Shown: piece after piece, positions 17,933 to 26,203 of the stretch | Layout of the letters: each line of letters opens with the position of its first letter | Position numbering within the stretch: position 1 is the first letter of the stretch | From: Sphingobacterium sp. BN32 | GTDB lineage: Bacteria > Bacteroidota > Bacteroidia > Sphingobacteriales > Sphingobacteriaceae | Direction of reading: 5' to 3' | Assembly (NCBI RefSeq): GCF_030503615.1 | Contig: NZ_CP129963.1 | Span: 1,178,001 to 1,242,000 of the forward strand | Length of the DNA stretch: 64,000 bases | Made by a program: the position numbers and the translations under genes | The notes under the pieces: generated by a model | What the model was told of the DNA's origin: nothing | The model's database searches: none | Seen by the model: the letters and a program-made list of their open reading frames with translations, nothing else

Positions 17933-18445
17933 TTAAGTTGAGGTATCGGGATTTTCATCCAACCAGTCTATTAAATTCTGTTGTCCCATTTCATACCCTT
18001 CTTTAAAGCCCATGTCTAAGATAGCGCGTAAATCTTCCGGGCTTTTAAACGTAATTACATTGCTAACCTCGGTTTGATCTCCCAATGAAGTAAACTTCGT
18101 TTCCCAGATTGAAGTAGGGTGTTCATTGCTGATATTACCATTCTCATCCGAAAACGCATCTAATACCTTGTAGCTAATCTGAGGGTTTATCTGTTGATAT
18201 TCGGCAACAGACCACATTTTTTCACCTTCAGGACCCACCATAGCATATAGCCATTTGCCACCTTTTTTAAACTCTTGCGACTTAGTTTCCGATTTCCAGG
18301 GCTTGGGTGCCCACCATTGATCAAGTATGTTTGCATCAGTAAATGCACGCCAAACAGTCTCTAATTTTGCCGGGTATACTCGTTTAATTAGCAAGCTGTT
18401 ATTTGCTTCGTCAATATGGAATTGATAATCTTTTGAATTTTCCAT
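17933..18445 (-). CDS. SRPBCC/AHSA1-family protein
   Basis: A 170-residue protein of the Bet v1-like START fold, AHSA1 type: FHIDEANNSLLIKRVYPAKL then ETVWRAFTDANILDQWWAPK (the a..VW.A.t....l..WW.p signature), middle GGKWLYAMVGPEGEKMW, and a C-terminal helix GFKEGYEMGQQNLIDWLDE. Such proteins have a hydrophobic ligand cavity; the AHSA1 name refers to eukaryotic Hsp90 activators and does not prove that function here. Part of the VOC/SRPBCC cluster. Confidence 0.9.
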   Translation of the reverse strand: MENSKDYQFHIDEANNSLLIKRVYPAKLETVWRAFTDANILDQWWAPKPWKSETKSQEFKKGGKWLYAMVGPEGEKMWSVAEYQQINPQISYKVLDAFSDENGNISNEHPTSIWETKFTSLGDQTEVSNVITFKSPEDLRAILDMGFKEGYEMGQQNLIDWLDENPDTST

Positions 18446-18586
18446 AGCATATTAGTTTATGTGATTGTGAATGCTTTTTTGTCAGACTTTCTGACGCTCT
18501 CTAAGCATTCATTATCGAGTTAGAATCAATTAACAATACTAAGTTAGCGAGGAAATAATCAAACCAACTTGGCTTATGACAAGTTT

Positions 18587-18997
18587 TTACTTTTTCGTAC
18601 TTCGCATGGCTGGAATTTTCTTAATTGACTCATCATCAAGTAGTTTTTGATATTCATCACTTGCGGAATCAATAAGTTTCATTTTTCCTTCTTCATTAAA
18701 ATAGATGCCCCAACCATAGGTTTTTGTCAGTGGGCTTGTGCGCAAGCATGCCTGACCTTTGGAGAAAAATACCTCTCTTTCTTTCTCATGTTCCGATGCC
18801 ACGATATCCTTCCGAATCGCATGCGTATTAAAGATGACCTCGTCGGAATCCAATTCTAAAGGATTTTCATTGATCATCTGGAAATGATAATTCGCTACCG
18901 TAAGCTTCTCCGGATTCTCTTTTGGAATGGTTCCCTGATCAACTTTACAATCCTCTGCTACGGTAATTAAGCTGTTATAGTAGTTCGTGCTATGCAT
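18587..18997 (-). CDS. DUF6157-like small protein
   Basis: A 136-residue soluble protein: MHSTNYYNSLITVAEDCKVD, TVANYHFQMINENPLELDSD, LRTSPLTKTYGWGIYFNEEGK. These phrases match what I recall as the DUF6157 family, common in Bacteroidota and actinobacteria and of unknown function. It stands between the SRPBCC gene and the DUF1801 gene on the same strand with gaps of 141 and 79 bp, so it may have its own promoter. Confidence 0.8.
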   Translation of the reverse strand: MHSTNYYNSLITVAEDCKVDQGTIPKENPEKLTVANYHFQMINENPLELDSDEVIFNTHAIRKDIVASEHEKEREVFFSKGQACLRTSPLTKTYGWGIYFNEEGKMKLIDSASDEYQKLLDDESIKKIPAMRSTKK

Positions 18998-19078
18998 AAT
19001 AATTCGGCTAAAGTTTAGTGTTCATATTCAAATTTAGAAGTGGCTAATGACAGCTGTATGTCAACAGGAAGATCAATA

Positions 19079-19507
19079 TTAATTTTTTATGCGTTGATAT
19101 TTTTGACTGGTAAACTGAATGGAATCTTTCATCATATCCTCAAGTACATACAAATCGATATCGCTCAACTTCTTGACATAAATGCAGGCCTTGCCCATCT
19201 TATATTTCCCCAAGGATGTTAAGAGCTCGTCCTGATGCTTTCCACCCGTATAGACGTATAAAGATATAGCCGCTTTTCTTGGCGAAAAGCCCAATAGCGG
19301 TGCGTCTCCCTCATGTCCGGAATCATATTGATAATGATATTGCCCAAAGCCAACGATCGAAGGGCCAAACATCTTAGCTCGCTCGCCCGTAGCTTTTTCC
19401 ATCAGCGAAATCAGCGTATAGCTGTCGTCTCTTTTCTGTTCATTGTCGACACTTTCGATGAACGACACGACATCTTCATCGGTAAAACTTGTCTTAACTT
19501 TTGCCAT
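19079..19507 (-). CDS. DUF1801-domain protein
   Basis: A 142-residue protein of the DUF1801/YdhG family: VVSFIESVDNEQKRDDSYTL, KMFGPSIVGFGQYHYQYDSG, ISLYVYTGGKHQDELLTSLG and KACIYVKKLSDIDLYVLEDM. The fold is frataxin-like, and some relatives are described as iron chaperones, but no metal-binding site is evident here. It starts one base after the preceding SRPBCC gene (19509) ends, so the two are translated from one transcript. Confidence 0.88.
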   Translation of the reverse strand: MAKVKTSFTDEDVVSFIESVDNEQKRDDSYTLISLMEKATGERAKMFGPSIVGFGQYHYQYDSGHEGDAPLLGFSPRKAAISLYVYTGGKHQDELLTSLGKYKMGKACIYVKKLSDIDLYVLEDMMKDSIQFTSQKYQRIKN

Positions 19508-19508
19508 G

Positions 19509-19964
19509 CTAACTTCGTTCGCAAATGTCTTTTAATATTTTCAGTGCCTTAGGCCACATCGCGGCAAACATTTCCTTATGTTCATCGCTATCAACTTCCA
19601 GGGAACATAGAAGCTCGGTTTGCTCGCCTACCGCTTTGAAGCGATAGATTTCCAGCGAGTTCTTCCAGGGCTCAACATGCTCGCCCTCATAAAGCTCTCC
19701 TTTATCCGATAGAATACCGACATGCCGAATGATTACGATTTCTCCCGGAATATTAGTTTCCACACGAGCAATCATGCCCATGTCTTTTTGATCTTCTTCC
19801 GTCGACACAAAAAATATTTTAGATCCTGAGCTCCAATCACCTTGGAAGGTCGATGTTGGCGAGAAAGGTTTGGTCCATTCCTCATAGCTCTTTTTGGAAA
19901 GCATCAGATTGTGCACCTTGCTTGGCGATGCATCAATCACTTCTTTAAAATATAATGTTTTCAT
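19509..19964 (-). CDS. SRPBCC-family protein
   Basis: A 151-residue Bet v1-like protein: MKTLYFKEVIDASPSKVHNL, SYEEWTKPFSPTSTFQGDWS, GSKIFFVSTEEDQKDMGMIA, and a C-terminal helix MWPKALKILKDICE. Single domain, no signal peptide. Related in fold but distant in sequence from the neighbouring SRPBCC proteins, so it is not a recent duplicate. It sits 3 bp after the VOC gene at 19968 and 1 bp before the DUF1801 gene, in the tightest part of the cluster. Confidence 0.88.
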   Translation of the reverse strand: MKTLYFKEVIDASPSKVHNLMLSKKSYEEWTKPFSPTSTFQGDWSSGSKIFFVSTEEDQKDMGMIARVETNIPGEIVIIRHVGILSDKGELYEGEHVEPWKNSLEIYRFKAVGEQTELLCSLEVDSDEHKEMFAAMWPKALKILKDICERS

Positions 19965-19967
19965 AGT

Positions 19968-20363
19968 TTATTGCATTCTGCCGATGCCAAATACAGCACC
20001 CGCGGGGTCTTCAACGATAATAAAATTGTACTTACCATCCTTTCCTTTGTTCGAGTGGATTAATTTTCCCCCTAATGCCAACACCTTGTCTAATCTCTCG
20101 TCGACATCTGGGGCAAAGATGTACATAATCCATTGCGAAGGGATATCCCTATTTACGCCACGTTTATAACAAATACCGCCTGCTACCTCATTATCCTCTC
20201 GCAGCATCGCATAATCATGATATTCGCCATCCGCATCTTGCATTTTTATGGGATGTTCCTTCCATCCGGCAACTTCTTTATAAAACTCTTTCAGGCTATC
20301 CGCCTGTTCCGACGTATAGTCTGCCCAAACAATTTGTCCAACTTTGTACGCTCTGTCTTTCAT
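19968..20363 (-). CDS. VOC-family protein
   Basis: A 131-residue VOC protein of the type with QIVWADYTSEQADSLKEFYK and VAGWKEHPIKMQDADGEYHD at the N-terminus and AGGICYKRGVNRDIPSQW, FIIVEDPAGAVFGIGRMQ at the C-terminus, similar to the bacterial hydroxylase-like VOC proteins. 17 bp after the SRPBCC gene 20381 and 3 bp before the next SRPBCC gene, so part of one transcript starting near 20.8 kb. No substrate can be named. Confidence 0.88.
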   Translation of the reverse strand: MKDRAYKVGQIVWADYTSEQADSLKEFYKEVAGWKEHPIKMQDADGEYHDYAMLREDNEVAGGICYKRGVNRDIPSQWIMYIFAPDVDERLDKVLALGGKLIHSNKGKDGKYNFIIVEDPAGAVFGIGRMQ

Positions 20364-20380
20364 CGAAGGTATCTGTTAAA

Positions 20381-20794
20381 TTACTTTTCTACGTGATTTT
20401 TAAAACTGTCTAGGATAGCTTGCCAGCCCTCTCTTTGCATTTCCTCAGGGTTCATCTGTTCAGCATCGAAATCTACACTGATCAGGGTATTGTTGCCCTG
20501 CTCTGTAAACTTAAGATCTGCGGTTCGTTCATCCGCCATCACGTAAGAAATGGAGTTCAGCGGCGTCACTTCGGTATAAGTCCCTTCAAAATCAAATTCA
20601 AAGCTGCCATCCTTCGCTGCCATTTTGTTCTTGAATTTACCTCCGACTCTTAAATCGTTTTCCGAAGAAGGACAGTGCCAATCCGGGGATGCTTGATTCC
20701 ACTGTTTAATATCTTCAGGATTATTATATGCCTCCCAAACTTGTTGAATAGGGGCGTTGACCAAGGTTTCGATATGAATCTTTTTGCTGCTCAT
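20381..20794 (-). CDS. SRPBCC/AHSA1-family protein (first gene of the minus-strand cluster)
   Basis: A 137-residue SRPBCC protein: KIHIETLVNAPIQQVWEAYN, NPEDIKQWNQASPDWHCPSS, GGKFKNKMAAKDGSFEFDF, C-terminal GWQAILDSFKNHVEK. This matches the well-populated AHSA1 subfamily typical of Bacteroidota. It is the promoter-proximal gene of the minus-strand run; the 258-bp gap upstream is shared with the divergent SRPBCC gene at 21053, an arrangement that suggests joint control of both arms. Confidence 0.9.
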   Translation of the reverse strand: MSSKKIHIETLVNAPIQQVWEAYNNPEDIKQWNQASPDWHCPSSENDLRVGGKFKNKMAAKDGSFEFDFEGTYTEVTPLNSISYVMADERTADLKFTEQGNNTLISVDFDAEQMNPEEMQREGWQAILDSFKNHVEK

Positions 20795-21052
20795 AATTTT
20801 TGATTTTGTTTATACGAAGTTATCGCTCTTTGTACGATATCCGCTTGCCCTATGACAAGAATATCATTTGACGGCATCGAGCTTTTTACCTTTTTAGTTA
20901 GTGCTGCTTTTGTTCTCGCTAAATTGCAAAATAATAAGTCAGCATGTATTAACTAAACGAATATTTTTCGATAATGATTTTGTTAATCATAAATTATTTC
21001 TTCATTTGTGTAGGATTACGCGTGTAATCAAAAAGCCTAATAAGATTACTTT

Positions 21053-21508
21053 ATGGAAAATATTCTCACAGCAAAAGCATCTATACAAATTCAAAAGCCT
21101 GTACACGAAGTCTTCGAAGCTATTGTTCAGCCGGAGGGGATGAGTAAATATTTTATTGAAAGCTCTACCGGACCACTGGAGAACGGAAAGACCGTGACCT
21201 GGAAATTCCCCGAATTTGAAGATACCTTTCCGGTAACTGCGAAACATATAGAAAAAGATCGATATATATCTTTTGATTGGAGTGGGGGTGCTGAAGGGAT
21301 GCTGGTGGAGATACATCTTCAATCGCTTCCAGATGGGTCGACCGTCGTTCGTGTGGTAGAGGGCTCGATGAATAACGATGAAGAAGGAGTTAAGCAAGCG
21401 ATTGGACAGTCGGAAGGTTGGGCAAATTTCCTGGCTTGTTTAAAAGCGAGTTTAGAATACGGCATCAACCTGCGCAAAGGGGCGTTCGACTTTATGCGTC
21501 CTCAATAA
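21053..21508 (+). CDS. SRPBCC/AHSA1-family protein
   Basis: A 151-residue protein with AKASIQIQKPVHEVFEAIVQ, PEGMSKYFIESSTGPLENGK, VTWKFPEFEDTFPVTAKHIE and a C-terminal GWANFLACLKASLEYGINLR helix: an AHSA1-type START fold. Transcribed divergently from the minus-strand SRPBCC/VOC run and followed after 11 bp by a DUF1801/YdeI fusion. No enzymatic residues can be assigned. Confidence 0.9.
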   Translation: MENILTAKASIQIQKPVHEVFEAIVQPEGMSKYFIESSTGPLENGKTVTWKFPEFEDTFPVTAKHIEKDRYISFDWSGGAEGMLVEIHLQSLPDGSTVVRVVEGSMNNDEEGVKQAIGQSEGWANFLACLKASLEYGINLRKGAFDFMRPQ

Positions 21509-21519
21509 TTCGATAGCTT

Positions 21520-22458
21520 ATGAGCAAGTCATTTTCAACTATAAACGAATATATTCAAACCGTAGATCCTGTTAGACAGGCATTACTACAGGAATTGCGA
21601 CAGCTTATTTTGAAGCATGCACCTGAAGGAACTAGTGAAACGATAAACTACGGGATGCCAACCTTTCGTTATCATGGCAATTTAATCCATTTTGCATTGT
21701 TCAAAAACCATTTAGGGCTTTATCCAGGCTCGGATGCAATCGAAGAGTTTGCCCCCTTGCTATCAGCTTATAAGACTTCCAAAGGTGCCATACAATTGCC
21801 ATTAGATAAACCATTGCCAGATGAGCTAATCAAAGCATTGCTAGATTTTAACGCCGAAAAACTAAAAGATAAAACGGCACCGAACTGGCATAAGAACTAT
21901 GCGCGTTGGGAAGAATGCGTAGAATTGATGCATCAGTTGATCGTTAAGACTGCTGAACCTTTGCAGAAAGAATTCAAATGGGGAACTGATATCTATACAT
22001 TCCAAAAGAAAAATGTGATCGGATGGGGCGGTTTCAAAGATTTCTTCTCCCTATGGTTTTATAACGGAGTTTTCTTAGCGGATCAAGAGAAAGTTCTGAT
22101 TAGTGCTTCAGAAGGAAAAACGAAAGCCCTTCGGCAGTGGCGCTTTACCGATGTGAAGGATATGGACGAGAAAAAAATCCTCGCTTATATCAACGAATCT
22201 ATTCAAACGATCAAAGACGGAAAAGAGATCAAGATAGAGAAAAGTGCGCCAAAAGCCATTGAAGGTTTATTAAAAGATGCATTGGAAAATGATGCTAATG
22301 TTGATCTGGCCTTCAAAAAGCTTACTCCCGGCAAACAAAAAGAATACATCGAGTATATCGAAGAAGCTAAGCAAGAGAAGACCAAACTGGCTCGTATAGA
22401 AAAAATAAAACCCCTCATACTGGGCGGAAAAGGTCTGCACGACAAGTACAAAAAATAG
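21520..22458 (+). CDS. DUF1801-DUF1801-YdeI/OmdA fusion protein
   Basis: 312 residues in three parts. Residues ~1-115 are a DUF1801/YdhG domain (VDPVRQALLQELRQLILKHA, TSETINYGMPTFRYHGNLIH, LGLYPGSDAIEEFAP). Residues ~125-230 are a second, more divergent DUF1801 unit (LMHQLIVKTAEPLQKEFKWG, NVIGWGGFKDFFSLWFYNGV). The C-terminal ~70 residues match the YdeI/OmpD-associated family (LENDANVDLAFKKLTPGKQK, EYIEYIEEAKQEKTKLARIE). Fusion of DUF1801 and YdeI modules is seen in Bacteroidota. Function unknown. Followed by repeat copy B. Confidence 0.88.
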   Translation: MSKSFSTINEYIQTVDPVRQALLQELRQLILKHAPEGTSETINYGMPTFRYHGNLIHFALFKNHLGLYPGSDAIEEFAPLLSAYKTSKGAIQLPLDKPLPDELIKALLDFNAEKLKDKTAPNWHKNYARWEECVELMHQLIVKTAEPLQKEFKWGTDIYTFQKKNVIGWGGFKDFFSLWFYNGVFLADQEKVLISASEGKTKALRQWRFTDVKDMDEKKILAYINESIQTIKDGKEIKIEKSAPKAIEGLLKDALENDANVDLAFKKLTPGKQKEYIEYIEEAKQEKTKLARIEKIKPLILGGKGLHDKYKK

Positions 22459-22496
22459 AGAAATTGCTTAAGCTTGTTTCTCAAGAATGGAATGAC

Positions 22497-22930
22497 TTGT
22501 CTTTGAACTAGGAAAGGAAGGGGGCAAGGATAGACCTTCTTTTACTTAAAGTCCTTTCAAAACCCTTTCACTCCCCTTTAACAACCGTATCATAGCCGCT
22601 GTCAATGGGCTATTAAATGGTTATGAAAGGGCTATGATTGGTATATTAGTAGAAGATGCTAAATACAACTCGTTATAGAGATTTGATATAAGATTAGAGG
22701 CATCAGATGTTGACCGTCGTTTTTGAATCAGGAAAAAAAAGATTTAAGGAAAAACAGAATCGGGATCTAATCTATTTTCTAATGTTTAAAATCTATAGCC
22801 CGCCCTAGGCCTTTATACTAAGTACTAACTACTAGATACTGGTTTTGAACCAAGAAAAAAAGGATTTAAAGGTAAACAGGATTGGGGTCTATTATCGATT
22901 TTCTAATGTCTAACATCTAAAAACCCAACA
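22497..22930. repeat. Dispersed repeat, composite copy B
   Basis: Fills most of a 517-bp gap. Three core units occur in the same direction: near 22497-22540 (CTTGTCTTTGAACTAGG, degenerate), 22719-22763 (TTTTTGAATCAGGAAA...GATTTAAGG) and 22842-22886 (GGTTTTGAACCAAGAAA...GGATTTAAAGG). The second is followed by a good right end (CTAATGTTTAAAATCT, CCCGCCCTAGG, then ACTAAGTACTAACTACTAG up to ~22840). The third has a cut right end (CTAATGTCTAACATCTAA from 22903). No left end is recognisable. A separate 9-bp stem (ATCATAGCC 22589-22597 / GGCTATGAT 22630-22638) lies between units. It looks like nested or serial insertions that have decayed. Confidence 0.75.
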
Positions 22931-22975
22931 AAAAGTGCGACAAACTGTTGTCTATATAGAACAGTTTAAGGTTTT

Positions 22976-24091
22976 ATGCAAAGAAGAACATTTATTCAAC
23001 AGGGTAGTTTGTTGGCCATGTCGTTAGCAACCTTGGGGAAATCGAGCGCTTTTGCGGAGATCTATGCACAAAATCAACATAATCAAAAGCAAAATTTCAT
23101 GGGAAAATTCGGACCGAAAGATAAAATAGGAATGGGCGGTGTTGCAATTGGCAACGGATTTCAGGAAAATCCGGATATCGAATGTTTGGAAAGTATGGAA
23201 GCAGCATGGGATGCTGGTGTCCGTTATTTTGATACCTCGCCGTGGTATGGTTTGGGGATTAGTGAGCGAAGGATGGGCATGTTCTTGAAGGATAAGCCTA
23301 AGGAAGATTATATCATCTCTACAAAAGTTGGGCGGATATTGAAGCCACACGACAATTTTAAGCAGAAAGGTTTGATGTGGAATGGGCGAATGAATTTTGA
23401 TTATACCTACGATTACTCGGCTGAAGGGACCCGTAAAAGTGTGGAGGATAGCTTGCAAAGGTTGGGTCTCCCGGCAATCGATATCGTGTTTATACATGAC
23501 CTCTCACCCGACAATGGCGATATGGGCAATGATTGGGTAAAATATTATGATATTGCAAAGTCAGGAGCGATGAAAGAATTGACGAAAATGCGTGAGGAAG
23601 GCATCATAAAAGCCTGGGGGTTTGGTGTCAATACAATCGACCCTATACTTCGGGCAATTGAAGATTCGGACCCGGATATCTTTCTTTCGGCCTGCCAATA
23701 TTCGTTGATTCATCATATCGACGATCTGGATAAGGTATTCCCGAAAGTTGCTGAACGTGATATGTCGATCGTGGTTGGAGCGCCTTTATGTGCTGGTTTT
23801 TTAGCTGGGAAGAATAGATACCTGTATGGTAAGGAGATTCCCGAATTTGCTGCGAAGAAATTAGTGCAATTGAAAGCGGTCGCCCAACGCCATGACGTTG
23901 ATCTGCTGGCGGCATCGCTACAATTCTGCGCAGCTCCCGATGTGGTTTCTGCCGTCATCCCAGGAGCCCACAGCGTAGCTCAAGTTAAGGAAAATGTAGC
24001 TGCTTTTAAGAAAGAGATCCCCTCAGCATTTTGGGAGGACTTGAAAAAAGAAAAGCTCATCGCTACGCATGCTCCGGTTCCAAATGCGTAA
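22976..24091 (+). CDS. Exported aldo/keto reductase
   Basis: A 371-residue protein with an N-terminal QRRTFIQQGSLLAMSLATLG leader (Tat-like RR-F), then an aldo/keto reductase barrel: DTSPWYGLGISERRMG (catalytic Asp and Tyr), IISTKVGRILKP (catalytic Lys), IDIVFIHDLSPD (catalytic His), and a C-terminal IPGAHSVAQVKENVAA cofactor-binding segment. It resembles the D-threo-aldose 1-dehydrogenase/L-fucose dehydrogenase group. An exported NADP-dependent enzyme is unusual unless it folds with cofactor before Tat export. First of three metabolic genes (next 9 bp later); substrate unknown. Confidence 0.9.
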   Translation: MQRRTFIQQGSLLAMSLATLGKSSAFAEIYAQNQHNQKQNFMGKFGPKDKIGMGGVAIGNGFQENPDIECLESMEAAWDAGVRYFDTSPWYGLGISERRMGMFLKDKPKEDYIISTKVGRILKPHDNFKQKGLMWNGRMNFDYTYDYSAEGTRKSVEDSLQRLGLPAIDIVFIHDLSPDNGDMGNDWVKYYDIAKSGAMKELTKMREEGIIKAWGFGVNTIDPILRAIEDSDPDIFLSACQYSLIHHIDDLDKVFPKVAERDMSIVVGAPLCAGFLAGKNRYLYGKEIPEFAAKKLVQLKAVAQRHDVDLLAASLQFCAAPDVVSAVIPGAHSVAQVKENVAAFKKEIPSAFWEDLKKEKLIATHAPVPNA

Positions 24092-24100
24092 CTTAGGCTT

Positions 24101-24958
24101 ATGAACCATAAAGAACGAATAGGATTTATCGGATTGGGAAACATGGGGCATCCCATGGCTAAGAATCTCGAAAATGCGGGTTTCCCATTGTCCGTTTACA
24201 ACAGAAGTCCGGAAAAGGCTGCCGATTTTGCTGCCAAATCACAGATATGTACAGATATTCCCACGCTCGTTTCGGAAAGCGATATCGTTTTCACGATGCT
24301 GAGTAACGACGATGCCGTGCATGCTGTTTATGAAACGATATTGCAACTACCTATCGAGGGAAAGCTGTTTGTAGATATGAGTACCATTTCTCAGGACTGC
24401 TCGACAGAGATTGCCAAGCTATTGGCAAGCAATGGAGCAGGTTTTGTCGATGCGCCCGTTGCCGGCAGTACACAGCCTGCGAAAGACGGGACATTGATTT
24501 TTATGGTAGGCAGTGCGAACGGATATTTATTGAAAGTGAAGCCCTACCTGGACGTTATGGGCAAGGAGACGCTGCACCTAGGCGATAATGGGAAGGGTAT
24601 TGCAGCGAAGCTTTGCATTAATTATTACCTGTCGATCCTGTATCAGGGTATGGCAGAAACAGTACTTTTCGCCGAGAAGATGGGTATCGCTGCTGAGGAC
24701 ATGATGCGAATAATCAATGAGAGTGCAAGCGGCAGTGGTGCCAGCCGAGTAAAGACAGCATCACTGATAAACAATGAATTTCCCCCGGCTTTTGCTTTAG
24801 ACTTTATGTTGAAGGACGTTAAATTGGCGGCGAATGCTGGAGCAGATTTTCCAATGACCGATACGCTGCTGAAAACCTATCAGGGCGCGCATGATAAAGG
24901 TCTTGGCGAAAAGGACGTCATGGCGGTAATTGAGTATCTCCGGAAACAAAGTTATTAA
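24101..24958 (+). CDS. Beta-hydroxyacid (3-hydroxyisobutyrate-type) dehydrogenase
   Basis: A 285-residue cytoplasmic NAD(P)-dependent oxidoreductase: Rossmann motif IGFIGLGNMGHPMAKNL (~7-23), substrate motif FVDAPVAGSTQPAKDGTLIF, and the catalytic Lys in GKGIAAKLCINYYLS (~165). C-terminal domain includes LMLKDVK-like FMLKDVKLAANAG. The family oxidises 3-hydroxyisobutyrate, tartronate semialdehyde or glyoxylate-type substrates; AGST with a following Q does not settle which. Nine bp after the aldo/keto reductase gene and probably in the same operon. Confidence 0.9.
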   Translation: MNHKERIGFIGLGNMGHPMAKNLENAGFPLSVYNRSPEKAADFAAKSQICTDIPTLVSESDIVFTMLSNDDAVHAVYETILQLPIEGKLFVDMSTISQDCSTEIAKLLASNGAGFVDAPVAGSTQPAKDGTLIFMVGSANGYLLKVKPYLDVMGKETLHLGDNGKGIAAKLCINYYLSILYQGMAETVLFAEKMGIAAEDMMRIINESASGSGASRVKTASLINNEFPPAFALDFMLKDVKLAANAGADFPMTDTLLKTYQGAHDKGLGEKDVMAVIEYLRKQSY

Positions 24959-25016
24959 GATAAGGATATCCGCTTGTTGAGGGGGGAATTGAGTTAGTCA
25001 CGCTAAAAACAGATAT

Positions 25017-25757
25017 ATGAAATATGCAACAATCGTATGCTTATTCGGGATGCTTTGCAGCATGAACGGAAATGCGCAGGAACTGAAGTCGATAGATTAT
25101 CAGGATGCTGATCAAAAGCTGAAAGGGATGATTACTTCCAATGCCGGCAGTGCTAAACCTGGCGTGGTGATTCTGCCCGCCTGGAAGGGGATAGATCAGG
25201 AAGCAAAAACAGCAGCGCTCGAATTGGAGAAGCAGGGCTATATTGCATTTATCGCCGATATCTATGGCGTTGGCAATACACCCGCTGATAACCAGGCTGC
25301 ATCGGGTTTATCTTCCAAATATAAAAACGATTATAAGCTCTATCAACGACGGATTCAAGCCGCATTAAATGAGATTAAGAAACATGGTGCCGGAAAAGTT
25401 GCTGTAATCGGATATTGTTTTGGCGGTACGGGTGCCTTAGAGACTGCTCGCGGAGGACTACCGGTAGAGGGGGTTGTCTGCATCCACGGCGGACTAGCGA
25501 AAGCTGCAGATCGTCCGAATGCTGCAATTCGTGCGAAAGTATTAGTGGAACATCCTGCGGATGATGCTAGCGTTAAAAAAGAGGATATGGAGCAGCTAAT
25601 CAACGAAATGAATGAGGGAAAAGCCGATTGGCAGATTATTACATACGCCAATTCTAAGCATACTTTCACTAATCCCGAATCACCGGATTATAATGAAGTT
25701 ATGGCCAAACGAGCTTGGAACCATACCTTGTTGTTCTTGCAAGAGTTGTTGAAGTAA
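25017..25757 (+). CDS. Dienelactone-hydrolase-family protein
   Basis: A 246-residue alpha/beta-hydrolase. A signal peptide is likely (MKYATIVCLFGMLCSMNGNA, cut before QELK). The nucleophile is Cys in AVIGYCFGGTGALE (~125), with the acid in EHPADDASVK and the His in YANSKHTFTN. These are the family triad C-D-H. Dienelactone hydrolases act on lactones or esters. It starts 58 bp after the dehydrogenase and is probably the third gene of the same group. Periplasmic location is inferred from the leader. Confidence 0.9.
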   Translation: MKYATIVCLFGMLCSMNGNAQELKSIDYQDADQKLKGMITSNAGSAKPGVVILPAWKGIDQEAKTAALELEKQGYIAFIADIYGVGNTPADNQAASGLSSKYKNDYKLYQRRIQAALNEIKKHGAGKVAVIGYCFGGTGALETARGGLPVEGVVCIHGGLAKAADRPNAAIRAKVLVEHPADDASVKKEDMEQLINEMNEGKADWQIITYANSKHTFTNPESPDYNEVMAKRAWNHTLLFLQELLK

Positions 25758-25762
25758 TCATT

Positions 25763-25948
25763 TCAATAAATTTTCCTTCCTTTTGGTTTAATCTGTTTTT
25801 TCATTAGGATATACCAAAGGGAAGTAGCTACCCAGCTATAAAATAACAGCCATTCGCATGATAAGTCAAGATTACACTTCCTTGATATGACAATGCAGAA
25901 GATGAAGAATAACCAAAAGAGTGAGCAAAAGAATAGGAATATCTTCAT
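25763..25948 (-). CDS. Possible small membrane protein
   Basis: A 61-residue frame on the minus strand filling the gap after the dienelactone hydrolase. It has two hydrophobic segments (IFLFFCSLFWLFFIFCIVI and EWLLFYSWVATSLWYILM) and a basic tail (KKQIKPKGRKIY), which is what a small two-helix inner-membrane protein looks like. No family is recognised and no clear promoter is seen. AT-rich DNA can produce such frames by chance, so confidence is limited. Confidence 0.4.
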   Translation of the reverse strand: MKIFLFFCSLFWLFFIFCIVISRKCNLDLSCEWLLFYSWVATSLWYILMKKQIKPKGRKIY

Positions 25949-26203
25949 AATATATTGATTTGTAGTAAAATACCTGTAGTTAATTTAAAAGTAAATATTA
26001 AAGCATAAAAGTGAAAATTATAATTAAATAATTTTTCAAATCTTTTTTGTTTTAATTTATTGTAAACCAATTTACATTGACCGCATTAAATTGTGATGGC
26101 TTTCATGTTAATTCTTTGTTTAGTCCTGATTGCTTCATGAAATAATCTCTATATTGTTCAAAAATTAATCTATTGTTTGAAATCTTCCTAAAAACAGTAC
26201 TTT

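Noticed and set aside
22497..22930. CRISPR array
   Set aside because: Repeat units are unequally spaced, of different lengths and inverted in other copies; no cas genes in the window.
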